A DNA stretch of 64,000 nt, from NCBI GenBank assembly GCA_015680685.1, contig MNCI01025343.1:141071-205070 (forward strand), given 5' to 3'. The notes beneath the pieces are model-generated. The model made no database searches. It saw nothing but the letters and a program-made list of their open reading frames with translations, and was not told the DNA's origin. The position numbers and the translations under genes are program-made. Source of the stretch: Gnetum montanum. Lineage: Eukaryota; Streptophyta; Gnetopsida; Gnetales; Gnetaceae. Positions 48,719 through 57,543 of this stretch are shown in pieces. The first letter of the stretch is position 1. The number at the start of each line of letters is the position of its first letter.

Positions 48719-48978
48719 CAGAAATCAATATTTTAACCATGCTATTGTTTTAATATTCTAATGATAAAAAATGATAAAAATATAAATACCTTATGCCTTA
48801 ATCTCATTTAATCATACCCATTCAACTAGCACAAGTGATGTTTGGGAAAATGACCTACAACCAAACACGTAGTTATCTACAACACCTAAATCAGAAAGAT
48901 TTTGCAAAATTCAACTAGATTGCACATAAATACTTGTGATCTATATGGTTGAACATAGAAAACACTTGCTGCTCATCA
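48719..48978 (+). repeat. Right (3') LTR of element A, 3' part only
   Basis: Aligns with 4733-4997 of the left LTR and ends at the same CTCATCA. The first about 180 bases are missing, replaced by the L1 fragment. The sequence ATCAT follows at 48979. Confidence 0.65.
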
Positions 48979-50054
48979 ATCATTCTTATAGCTTATTTGA
49001 AAAAGCAGAAACTCAAAGTCTTCAATATAATGAAGTATATATTTCTTGTAATATTTCACATTCGTTTAAACATTCACATTTTCCACATTAATTTGTCTTC
49101 TTGTAACATTTAACATTCATTTATGCATTCACATTTTTATCACTAATTTCTTCCTTTTTTATACTCTCTTTTGTATTGCTCAATGACTTCCATATAAAAT
49201 TTTCCCTTTCATTTTATTGCGATACTTTTATTGCAAAAAATACAACCAACTTACCTCCATTTTAACCATTTGCCTCAATCCTATTTTTTATATCTTATCA
49301 ATTTCATCATTTGATTAAAGTGATGTACGACCTTTTGGCCTTGAATTATTACTTCTACTTCACTGTCGTTTATGCTATTATTGAAATTACATCATATATA
49401 TTCTATCTAGATTTCAATGACTTTTAAGGCTTTGGATTCTCAAACAAGTTGCTACTGTTCATTTCAAAATCAATATTTTATTGGGCTATATCCACCAAGA
49501 CAATTCATCTACAAATAGCATACACCAATGTATTTCAGCCTGTATTTCCTTAATGAATTCATCCATAACAATAACACATGCTTAAATAACATATACATTA
49601 GAATTACAATGTCTTTATGAAAAAGTTCTCAGGTCATAAAAAATCAAGATTTCATGTTGCAATGGTAAATACCATGCGTTTATTTTGGCTTATACTAGCT
49701 CAAATATTTTATCTCAAAAGTCACAAGAACAAAGAAATATAAATAATTCTTTGATGGTTAGCTTAAACCATAGATTAACACACGCAACCATCAGGATTCC
49801 TTTCCATAGAAAAACAATGAAATCATACATTGCATATTCCAGTATTGGTTTTTCTTTTTATCTTTCTCTTTTTTCTTTTTTTTTTCTCCAAACACAAGAA
49901 TTCATTTGTGTGGAAGAAACAATGAAATCACACATTACATATTGCAGTATTGGTAGTTCGTTTTTTGTTTTTTGAATGCATGCCATAAGTTGCATTCAAG
50001 CTGAATAATGTCAAAGTTATATCTTAATTAGAAAATATCACTACAAGGAGAGCT
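48979..50054. other. AT-rich intergenic sequence
   Basis: No recognisable frame. At 49795-49970 two similar stretches ('gaaacaatgaaatcacacattacatattgcagtattgg' and the earlier 'aaaacaatgaaatcatacattgcatattccagtattgg') form a tandem duplication of about 115 bases. Confidence 0.55.
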
Positions 50055-50194
50055 CTAGAGGTTGAAGTAACTACAGTCGCCATGGAGAAAGTTAACTAAA
50101 TTTCCCAGAACGGCAGTCCCATGTGTTGTCAACCCAAGACCGCTCTGTAACTTAGCTTTGAGATGATGGATGGATGTCATAAACTCCTGGTCAG
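50055..50194 (-). CDS. Probable terminal exon of an unidentified host gene
   Basis: The minus strand has a T-rich intron end ...TTTTAAATGCAG, then an uninterrupted 45-residue stretch with balanced composition (DQEFMTSIHHLKAKL, then GLGLTTHGTAVLGN, then NFLHGDCSYFNL) and a TAG stop. The exon starts in the middle of a codon (two bases of it in this exon). Unlike all other short frames nearby, it has normal residue usage with no stop and sits right after a good acceptor, so it reads as the 3' end of a real gene. I do not recognise the protein. Upstream exons would lie to the right, possibly beyond the viral and LINE insertions, which would then sit in an intron. Confidence 0.45.
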
Positions 50195-51080
50195 CTGCAT
50201 TTAAAACAAACAACGAATTCGTAAGCATTAATATCGCAGGAATAAAGAATTATCTTTAAAAAATCGTAAATGTTCTATAAACCTTTTTCTTTCATTAAAG
50301 ATAGCTAGAGTGCAAATCAATCAAAGCCTAAGAAGCATATCAGCATCCAAGAATATCACCATTTCCGTATCTGGTGACTCAATAACCATTAACATCAACG
50401 AAATCGTATAATAATCAGTACAGCCAAAAAAATTCAGTGATTTAATATTTTTAGCCAAGTTCCACCATTTAAGCAGCGCATTATCCCCAATCTGATATCT
50501 TAGAACAAATAACTACGATGTCTGTTTAAGACATAAAATCAGGTTGCAACATTTGTGTCTATAAGATCCGAATCTAAAGTACTTAGCTGATCGTTTTCTT
50601 TAAATTAAGTGATCATGAAGAAGTGTCTATTGAAAATGACACCCTGTAAAACGTTTCTCGATATCTTTTTAATTCTTAATGCCATCCGTAATTTTCCTTC
50701 CTCCTCTGATTTTACCTTTACCAGGCACCAATGTACCTCTTGCATTGATCTTTTCTTGTAACCTAATGAGTTGACAATATAGATGTAAAACTTTCAAGCA
50801 GGAGAAAAACTCCTAACACTATTGTTGCTTCAATTTATCAAAACTCCTAACACTATTGTTGCTTCAATTTATCATATTCACTACATGAAATGTAATGATC
50901 ATTTCACAAAAGACCTTTGTTAGGATTTCCAAAAAGGAATGCCTAATATGTTGGTCATCAATGATAGTGAACAAGATTCAAGATGTGATTGATGCTCTTT
51001 GATGCACAGTTGCTTAGGTGTATATTAAGAATGACCTCCAAGATGTCGACCCATAATGCCACAAGTCAAACCCCTAGAGG
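50195..51080. other. Non-coding stretch, possibly intron of the adjoining exon
   Basis: No convincing exon found. A 33-base stretch ('aaaactcctaacactattgttgcttcaatttatca') is duplicated in tandem at about 50805-50872. The minus strand at 50770-50610 is open for about 50 codons but shows no recognisable motif. Confidence 0.45.
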
Positions 51081-51665
51081 GTGCCACGAATAATTAGAAC
51101 TCCTCGTAATGAGGTACCCCTTTGTGACTTACAGTTAATTATAACAAATTACATAACTTTATTACAATTACACTTTATAATTAGGAATGAAATGTTACAA
51201 GCAAGAAACAAATTTTGGCACGGGAGATTGGAAGAAAACTTTCTCAGTCCTGTTCAACCTATATTATTATATGTGTGTTGCATAAGAATCCATTTCAGCA
51301 CAACTGGAAAAAAATTAGAACATGTTCAAAACAAATTTCTTGTAGATGAATTTCAAGCAAAAATTCATACTTATGCTATCTTGCTTCTAGAAGCAAATTT
51401 GCTAACTCTTGCAGTTGAAGCCTGTTGTTAATTTATTGCTTATACTCAAAAGTTAAGTCACATAAAAAAAGTTAATTATGCTAAGGTGATAATAAATGCT
51501 CTGTAAGAAAATGGATGGTTGCATCAAGAAAAATTATGGCTTCAATCATGGAATATTACAATGGATGAACTTCCTTCAAGTTCTTCTAAAAGATTGAAAA
51601 AAACAGTCTTAGCTAAACTTTGGTTGAACACGCCAAGCAAGAAACATTTTTACTTGCATTTTGTT
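51081..51665 (+). pseudogene. Second copy of the non-L1 LINE C-terminal tail
   Basis: The frame 51081-51431 contains PVQPILLYVC (equivalent to the PVLLYG-x-E-x-WG block of LINE tails), KKLEHVQNKFL, and ILLLEANLLTLAVEA. After a stop comes QFIAYTQKLSHIKKVNYAKV (to 51490), and further on LAKLWLNTPSKKHFYLHFV (about 51605-51665). The central part aligns with 4180-3953 on the other strand (IQRMQKNFL, LLHLEAKALYQFIIYIHYL). It is the extreme C-terminus of a LINE ORF2, broken by stops. Confidence 0.6.
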
Positions 51666-51792
51666 AGAAGTTAAATGTAAAGGTTTGTTATACAGTACTC
51701 AAAAGTATTTGTTCACAGCTATTATCATTTATTTAAGAAATCAAATTGCTAGAGTGAGAAAGGGAGTCATCATCTTCTTGTTGAGACAAGCT

Positions 51793-51933
51793 GTTGGACC
51801 AATTTACTAAAAGCATATTTGCAGACTGTGTAAACAAAGCATTGAGAATGAAGGGTGTATCTTTATATTTTATTCACCTTTGGCTCACATTCAAATGAAT
51901 TATAATATTAACAGCAAATTGCTCATTGTTTTC
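51793..51933 (+). repeat. Flank repeat left of viral copy 1, matching 61523-61672
   Basis: The stretch from 'atttgcagactgtgtaaacaaagcattgag' (51817) to 'attgctcattgtt' (51928) matches 61552-61667 in the same orientation with about one change in eight. Viral similarity starts right after it, at 51934. Confidence 0.75.
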
Positions 51934-52708
51934 TGGAAAAACAAGATGGAAAAAGTATCAAGCTTTTATTGACACAAGAGCAACCCTCAACTTTTGTCAT
52001 AAAGATGTGCTAGAAAGATGGGAAGAAAATCCAAAACCAGTCACATTGGAAACAATGAATGGTACAAAAAGTCTTTCTTATTTTGCATTTGATATTACAA
52101 TCTCATTGAATGATGAATATGTTGGTATTACAAACTTTGTTCAAGTATCAGATAGTGGATTTGATATTGGATTAGGAGCACACTTCATGGATAGTTTAGG
52201 ACCCTATACCGTTGGCCAAGAAATGGTTGTTTGTTCATCTCATGTTCAAGATCCAAGACCAAAGATTATAGTTAGCAGAATTCCAGCTACGCTACACAAA
52301 AATAAGTATCAGCATTTCATAGCTAATTACATAGATGATTTTCTAATCTTTTCAAATTCAATCAAAGAGCATGTCAACCACCTCCAACAGTTTGTCCACA
52401 TTTGTAAAACTCATGGAATAGGATTATCAAAGGATCCAAGCAAGTTTCAAGTTGGAAGGAAAGAAATTGAATTTTTAGGAGTTCAGTTGAAGAATGGCAA
52501 AATCTACATGCAGCCCCATGTTCTACAAAAAATAATTCAGTTTCCAGATAGACTAGAAAGCAAAGAGCAGTGTTTAAGATTTCGAGGATGTGTAAATTAT
52601 GTCTCTAAGCATATTCAGAATTTTAGTGACAAAACAACAGAAATTAGATGGTGTAAAAACCAAATACCGTTTGTATGGACCAAAAAAGCTACAAAACAAG
52701 TTATCTAG
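51926..52708 (+). pseudogene. Viral copy 1 protease-RT fusion fragment
   Basis: 260-codon frame. Residues 12-110 are the aspartic protease region, but the catalytic signature reads D-T-R-A, where copy 2 has D-T-G-A; the Gly to Arg change should destroy activity. At about residue 127 the sequence jumps from the protease/RT linker to the RT palm. It keeps the active-site YIDDFLIFS and the thumb (EFLGVQLKNGKIY) but has lost the fingers. The frame ends at a TAG (52706-52708) found at the same place in copy 2. In a virus this region cuts the polyprotein and copies the pregenomic RNA; this copy cannot do so. The first codons come from flanking DNA, with viral similarity from 51934. Confidence 0.85.
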
Positions 52709-53236
52709 CTAAAGAAGGAATGTCAGGAGCTCCCTCCGCTCAATCCAATTATCTCAGGACCATTTGTGTTAAACACAGATGCAAGTTATGATGCTTGGGC
52801 AGCAGTTTTACTCAGAAAAGGAGAAAAGAATAATGAAGAAATTTGTTCTTATGCATCAGGAAGTTTCCATAAACATGAATTAAATTATTGGCCAGAAGAA
52901 AAGGAAATATTAGCGGCAATTAGAGGATTAGAAAAGTTTCATAGACCTTTGTTTGCTAATGATCATGCTAGGTGTTATTTCAATCATATCTGTGAATCAA
53001 ATGGATGGGAACCAAAACTTTGTCTAAGTTTTCAAAGGATTAATTTCTTTGATACCACCACATGGTATGAAAATGAGCAACTTGTTCCAAAGCAGATTGA
53101 AGCAGCAGAATCGTCAAAATCTCCCGCCAACGTCCTTGCAGAACTTTCGAAGCTGATCAAAGATTGTCAAGATTGCCAGAACACACATGGCAAAATTTGT
53201 GGAATCCACAAAGCCATCCTTAAAGCCGTCACCTGA
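52709..53236 (+). pseudogene. Viral copy 1 RNase H fragment
   Basis: After the shared TAG the frame continues through LNTDASYDAWAAVLL (first catalytic Asp) and NYWPEEKEILAAIRGLEKFH (catalytic Glu). It then jumps over about 525 bases to RPLFANDHARCYFNH and the C-terminal tail, ending KAILKAVT and a TGA at the same point as copy 2. The last RNase H Asp (LRTDSANL in copy 2) lies in the lost part. The open frame from the first Met is 52766-53236. Confidence 0.85.
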
Positions 53237-53917
53237 CGTTAGCCAGAAGATAAGGATGCGGCGTCAGCTTGTCGATAAGAATGTTGAGTCATCATCCCGA
53301 TAAGGATGAACTAAGTCGGTTAGTAAGTTTGTTTGCTAGTGACCCCGAGGTCTCCCAAACTACTATAAATAAGAGGCTCGCCTCTCTTTGTAAAGCATGG
53401 GCAAGTCAAATTGGCACGAAGCATTGGCAAGAAGCCAAATCCCAAAGCAGAGTCCTAAGTCCTAAGTTCTAATGTCTGTTCCTACAATTTCCAGTCTGTA
53501 TCATGTCAGTTGAAGATATCCTGTTTGTAATCTTAATTTTATATCTCGTTCTGCTTGTTTATTATCATCTTCAGTATTTCTGTCTCGAAAATGGATTGTA
53601 ATGATTGTCGAGTTCTTCTATGTATTGTCAATGTAGCTATCATCATATTCTGTCAGATATTTGCATTAATCACCATACTGATCGACTACTTCCACAATCT
53701 CTAACTACTTGTTTGCGCAATATCCTCTGTGTTTTCCGCTGTGTCTGCACGTTTGTCTCTTGGTTAAGTGTACCTCAGCTGGTCGCCTAATTGTAAGAAA
53801 GTCCATTGGTGACAGTTTGCTAGCGATAAGTTGGGAGTGAGTCCGTATGCTGATAGCTCCATCCGAGGAACGCTGAGAGGGCGTGTTGTGGACGTCGAGC
53901 TTGCATAAGTTACGTCA
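53234..53917 (+). promoter_or_regulatory. Viral copy 1 intergenic region with promoter and leader
   Basis: Non-coding interval between the polyprotein stop and the next ORF, about 98 percent the same as 56860-57543 of copy 2 by eye. It has a TATA box (TATAAATAA, 53364-53372). Upstream within 135 bases are three GATAAG words (53249, 53274, 53299) and TGACG/CGTCA words (53234, 53262), the kind of elements known from pararetroviral promoters. A short inverted repeat AGAGGC..GCCTCT follows the TATA box. The leader of about 550 bases contains small ORFs (for example 53605-53790), as caulimovirid leaders do. Confidence 0.7.
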
Positions 53918-54055
53918 TGGAATTGATGTGGCCTTCTTATCCTAGGAGCTCTAATCAATCGCTCCTATTACAGTTTGACAACCCGTTTAGATTTCATCAA
54001 ACCCTAAGACAAACGCTGCGAATGCTAGCAAGGGCTCGTGGAGCCACCCAACAAC

Positions 54056-54478
54056 CTGCTAATCATCTTCGACTTTAGATTTTTCTTTGGACTTTACTTC
54101 TTCTTTCTTGATTTCTCCTTCTTCGGGAGGTGCACTAGGTGCAGGTTGCTTTCCTTTCTTTTCTACAAGCAATCTTTTGATCTTCTCGAGGAGGGCTTTA
54201 TCCCTAGCATCAATCTTGAATGTTGCCTTTTGATCGGATGGTGGTGCTGGAGAGATTTCTTTTGTTGGAAGCTTTAATTGATTTTCAAGAGTGAAAATCT
54301 CATGAAAGTTTATTGTTTCGCTTGCTTGACAACGGGCTGTTGTTAGTCGGTCTTTCTAGATTTGATCATAAGCTTCCAGGTGCTCTCGCATTTCTTTGGT
54401 AAGCTCGCTCACTTGATCGCTAACTTTATCTACTTTGTCTTCGATTGTTTCTATTTGATCTTCTACATTTTGAAGGTG
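54056..54478 (-). pseudogene. Viral coiled-coil C-terminal segment of the movement-protein ORF
   Basis: The same frame as the upstream 54479-55204 stretch continues past the TAG at 54479-54481. It gives a clear heptad pattern (VEDQIETIEDKVDKVSDQV, SELTKEM), then another TAG near 54357. After that comes a Lys/Glu/Pro-rich tail (LLEKIKRLLVEKKGKQPAP, EEGEIKKEEVKSKEKSKVEDD) ending in a TAG close to the junction with copy 1. Coiled-coil tails of this kind are known in caulimovirid virion-associated or P1-type proteins that mediate self-association; the assignment here is inference. It is broken by two in-frame stops. Confidence 0.6.
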
Positions 54479-56527
54479 CTAAGCTGCATAAGATGTCCAA
54501 TGAGTTAGATAATTAAGCTGTCGAACATCTGTTTGTTGATCTGTAGCACTGTTGACCGAGTGCTCTAAGAGATAACTGCAATCAGCTCTTGTTGTAGGGG
54601 GATCTTGTCGAGATGCTGTAGTTGAGTAAGCAGCTAATGGAGGCCATCTGCCACCACTAAGTAATTTTTTTTCACCAACTTGTTTGTAAGATTGTTGCTG
54701 AAACATATTAATTTGAAACATGTTAATTCTAGGCCGCATCATAAACATGGTTCCTCTTGTATCAAAATTGGGAGAACTAGATCCTTCGTCAAATTTTTGC
54801 TTTGTTTTGGAAGAACTTCCTTCAGAGAATTTTCTAGGCGGGAGAACAGAAGGGATTGCTTCTAAAGAAATTACTGCGGATCTGCCAAATTGTTGAACGG
54901 GATACTGAGACCATCTAAGCTTTGGCTTTTCATAGGTTCTAAATTCTTGATCTTGAAGTAGATGTTGGATTTTTGGAAATGCATTTACATAACCAGGTGC
55001 TCTAATACTTTTTCCGCATTGCAACAAATTCTGACTCCCCTTTGGGAATTGAACACCATATCTTAATTTATGATTCATCAAGATAGTGTTAGATAACTGA
55101 AATATTCCTCTTGCTGCAACTGCTGCATAGACTGAACCAGGTAATAATTCAACACCATGAACTTCAACACATAATAGCAAAGCATTAGTAACAAATTCAT
55201 CCATTAGAGATAATTGAAAGTTTGGCTGAACAGCACAAACTGGATCTTGGTCTAAGATTCCTTAAAATTGGCAAATCTTTGCCTTTTCCCAAGCAACTTC
55301 TGGATCTGTTGAAATTCCATCGCCGATTACACGACTGTCTAACAAAGTAACAACATATTCTGCGCCTATATCATAGTTAAATTTTGGACTAACTAGGATA
55401 TCTATCTGACCAATATGAATATAATTATGATTCTGCCCTTTCCACTTTTCAACTTCTTCATCAGTAAACAAAGGTAGGAAAATAGGACGAATACCTTTGC
55501 CTTTTATATCGAGGATAGCTTCGATTTGCTTGATTGAGGTTGACATTCTTGCAGAGAACGTGTTAACAAACTTATATATTGCTTCTTTAGGAACATCTGG
55601 AAATTTGACAGGCTTATGCTCACCAGTGATTGTGGATTTTTTCTTTTGCATGACTTCTACAAATGGCAGAATATTTCTTTGAGCTTCTGAGAGTTCCTCT
55701 TCGTTTTCAGGACAAGCTTCATCGATTTCCGTAGTTGTTGATTTAGGCATAAAGATTCGTGGGCAAATTTCTACATTATCATTATCTATAACATCTTCAT
55801 CAATATAGTCATTCAAATAATCAACATAACCTTCATATTGTTCATCATCAACATCATTTACAAAATTATCATCATAGCCTTCAGCGAGATCCATCAGATC
55901 TTGATTATCTATAATTTGCTGTTGCCGAATCATCATCATGATTTGTTCATGAAATCTTTGATTCTGCTCTTGTTGAATTAAAGATTCTGTGTATTCATCA
56001 TACACAGGACAACTTACATCAGTTAGGATGCGATTGCCTATGGCCATAGCATGATTGAGTAGAAGCTGATCTTCGAGGCTGAACGGTTCTTGATTTGGAT
56101 TGACTGCATCAGTGATGACCGGAACGGTGGTTATTCCAACTGGATAATCTGGCGGATACAAATATTGACGACCAAATTTGTCAAACGCTTCAACTTGCGC
56201 CGGAGGTGCTTCTACAGGAGGCATCTCTTCATCAGAACAATCAGTAATTTCAAATATGACTTGGACCGAAGGGACTTGAACTGGACATGGCATCAATGGT
56301 TCATTTGGTTCAGGACAAATAGTGAGAACAGAATTACATCGAAACAGAGGTTTAGGAATTGGAGGAGATTCACGAGCCATGAGATTAGGGGTAGACACAT
56401 AACAATTTCCCATAGTCCAATAGTATTTGGCAAACAAAGCTTCACGCTCTTGAGGGGGTAGGTGTAAGACTTCCCAAAACAAAGCTCCAAAACTAGACTT
56501 CTTAAAATAATGAGTATCTTTATCCAT
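54479..56527 (-). pseudogene. Viral movement-protein ORF (30K superfamily), one internal stop
   Basis: The 421-codon frame (56527-55262) has an acidic, low-complexity N-terminal half (Asp/Glu/Asn-rich around 55930-55740). Its last about 120 residues carry NYIHIGQIDILVSP and VVTLLDSRVIGDG, corresponding to the 30K core (the conserved Asp of the LxDxR block is visible). One TAA at 55262-55264 interrupts; the same frame goes on (ILDQDPVCAVQPNFQLSL, then the 241-codon stretch 55204-54479 with VHGVELLPGSVYAAVAARG). This is the second half of the 30K fold. The protein would move the virus between cells through plasmodesmata. It starts in a TAATG overlap with the upstream ORF. The assignment rests on the motif order, not on a search. 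Confidence 0.75.
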
Positions 56528-56859
56528 TAGGGTATCTGCAGTACTATATATATATATTCAGACTTTAACTGTTCATTTTTCCACTCAGCGGCATTCCAAA
56601 CAGACTCTCTATAGTGCCAATGAGGCCATTCAGGGTCATATAGACAATTTTGTGCATCACATTGTTGTACAAAGGGTACAGTAGACTGATCTATATCTTC
56701 AAACAAGGCTCCAATACCAAGTTGTTGGGTGGCTCCACGAGCCCTTGCTAGCATTCGCAGCGTTTGTCTTAGGGTTTGATGAAATCTAAACGGGTTGTCA
56801 AACTGTAATAGGAGCGATTGATTAGAGCTCCTAGGATAAGAAGGCCACATCAATTCCAT
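56527..56859 (-). CDS. Small viral ORF with primer-binding site inside
   Basis: 110-codon intact frame downstream of the leader. It reads MELMWPSYPRSSNQ, then an Arg-rich MLARARG stretch, and a Trp/Tyr-rich end (PEWPHWHYRESVWNAAEWK). I do not recognise it; caulimovirids often have a small ORF first. Its stop and the next ORF's start overlap as TAATG, a coupling typical of these viruses. The minus-strand sequence TGGTATTGGAGCC, 11 of 13 bases like the tRNA-Met primer-binding site consensus, lies within its codons. The first ATG may therefore not be the true start, or the ORF may have another role. Copy 1 has only its first 46 codons. Confidence 0.55.
   Translation of the reverse strand: MELMWPSYPRSSNQSLLLQFDNPFRFHQTLRQTLRMLARARGATQQLGIGALFEDIDQSTVPFVQQCDAQNCLYDPEWPHWHYRESVWNAAEWKNEQLKSEYIYIVLQIP
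56707..56719 (-). promoter_or_regulatory. Viral tRNA-Met primer-binding site
   Basis: The minus strand reads TGGTATTGGAGCC, matching TGGTATCAGAGCC (complement of initiator tRNA-Met 3' end) in 11 of 13 positions. It lies about 690 bases downstream of the TATA box, a usual distance for pararetroviral first-strand priming. Copy 1 ends one base before it. Confidence 0.7.
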
Positions 56860-57543
56860 GACGTAACTTATGCAAGCTCGACGTCCACAACACGCCCTCT
56901 CAGCGTTCCTCGGATGGAGCTATCAGCATACGGACTCACTCCCAACTTATCACTAGCAAACTGTCACCAATGGACTTTTTTACAATTAGGCGACCAGCTG
57001 AGGTACACCTAACCAAGAGACAAACGTGCAAACACAGCGGAAAACACAGAGGATACTGCGCAAACAAGTAGTTAGAGATTGCGGAAGTAGTCGATCAGTA
57101 TGGTGATTAATGCAAATATCTGACAGAATATGATGATAGCTACACTGACAATACATAGAAGAACTCGACAATCGTTACAATCCATTTTCAAGACAGAAAT
57201 ACTGGAGATGATAATAAACAAGCAGAACGAGATATAAAATTAAGATTACAAACAGGATATCTTCAACTGACATGATACAGACTGGAAACTGTAGGAACAG
57301 ACATTAGAACTTAGGACTTAGGACTCTGCTTTGGGATTTGGCTTCTTGTCAATACTTCGTGCCAATTTGACTTGCCCATGCTTTACAAAGAGAGGCGAGC
57401 CTCTTATTTATAGTAGTTTGGGAGACCTCGGGGTCACTAGCAAACAAACTTACTAACCGACTTAGTTCATCCTTATCGGGATGATGACTCAACATTCTTA
57501 TCGACAAGCTGACGCTGCATCCTTATCTTCTGGCTGACGTCAG
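56860..57543 (-). promoter_or_regulatory. Viral copy 2 intergenic region with promoter and leader
   Basis: Mirror of 53234-53917. TATA box at 57404-57412 (TATAAATAA on the minus strand). GATAAG and TGACG words lie upstream (57480-57545), with the tandem arrangement around 'tgacgtcaggtgacgg' a little richer than in copy 1. It would drive the pregenomic RNA. Both copies keep it with very few differences, whereas the coding parts carry stops. Confidence 0.7.

Larger units (their letters stand above)
4554..48978 (+). mobile_element. Element A: Athila-like Ty3/gypsy retrotransposon, outermost layer of the nest
   Basis: The outer element is defined by two related LTRs (4554-4997 and the partial 48719-48978) and by internal genes in gypsy order on the + strand: gag, protease, RT, RNase H, integrase, then an extra 3' ORF. 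It is split twice. Element C sits in the protease, between 7837 and 29018, and element B sits in the RT, between 30373 and 40654. In both cases the protein similarity resumes immediately after the insert. RNase H carries DASNYALEVVL and an Athila-like ASRSILDTQLNY stretch. Integrase shows TTTYYPQANGQIE. Frames are riddled with stops, so the element is old and inactive. The sequence ATCAT occurs at 4550-4554 and at 48979-48983 and may be the target duplication, but the exact left LTR base is uncertain. Confidence 0.8.
51934..54055 (+). mobile_element. Endogenous pararetrovirus (Caulimoviridae) copy 1, deleted, plus strand
   Basis: Nearly identical to copy 2 (which is on the other strand), but shorter. 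It holds the end of the protease domain, then RT palm/thumb, RNase H, the intergenic promoter region and the first 46 codons of the small ORF. Relative to copy 2 it lacks about 705 bases of RT (junction about 52306) and about 525 bases of RNase H and beyond (junction about 52943); both losses keep the reading frame. The 3' edge at 54055 corresponds to position 56721 in copy 2, one base before the tRNA-Met primer-binding site. It is followed directly by copy 2 in opposite orientation. Confidence 0.9.

Noticed and set aside
52290-52960. Copy 1 deletions as spliced-out introns of a viral RNA
   Set aside because: Bases at the corresponding places in copy 2 do not give GT...AG boundaries at either junction; short shared words at the first junction fit recombination better.
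54038-54277. Phe-rich 79-codon frame on the + strand starting at the viral junction
   Set aside because: It is the antisense of the Lys/Glu-rich coiled-coil tail of copy 2, so its composition is a reflection of that sequence.
56090-56461. 123-codon + strand frame within the movement-protein ORF
   Set aside because: Shadow of the minus-strand acidic ORF; no motif of its own and opposite to the viral direction.
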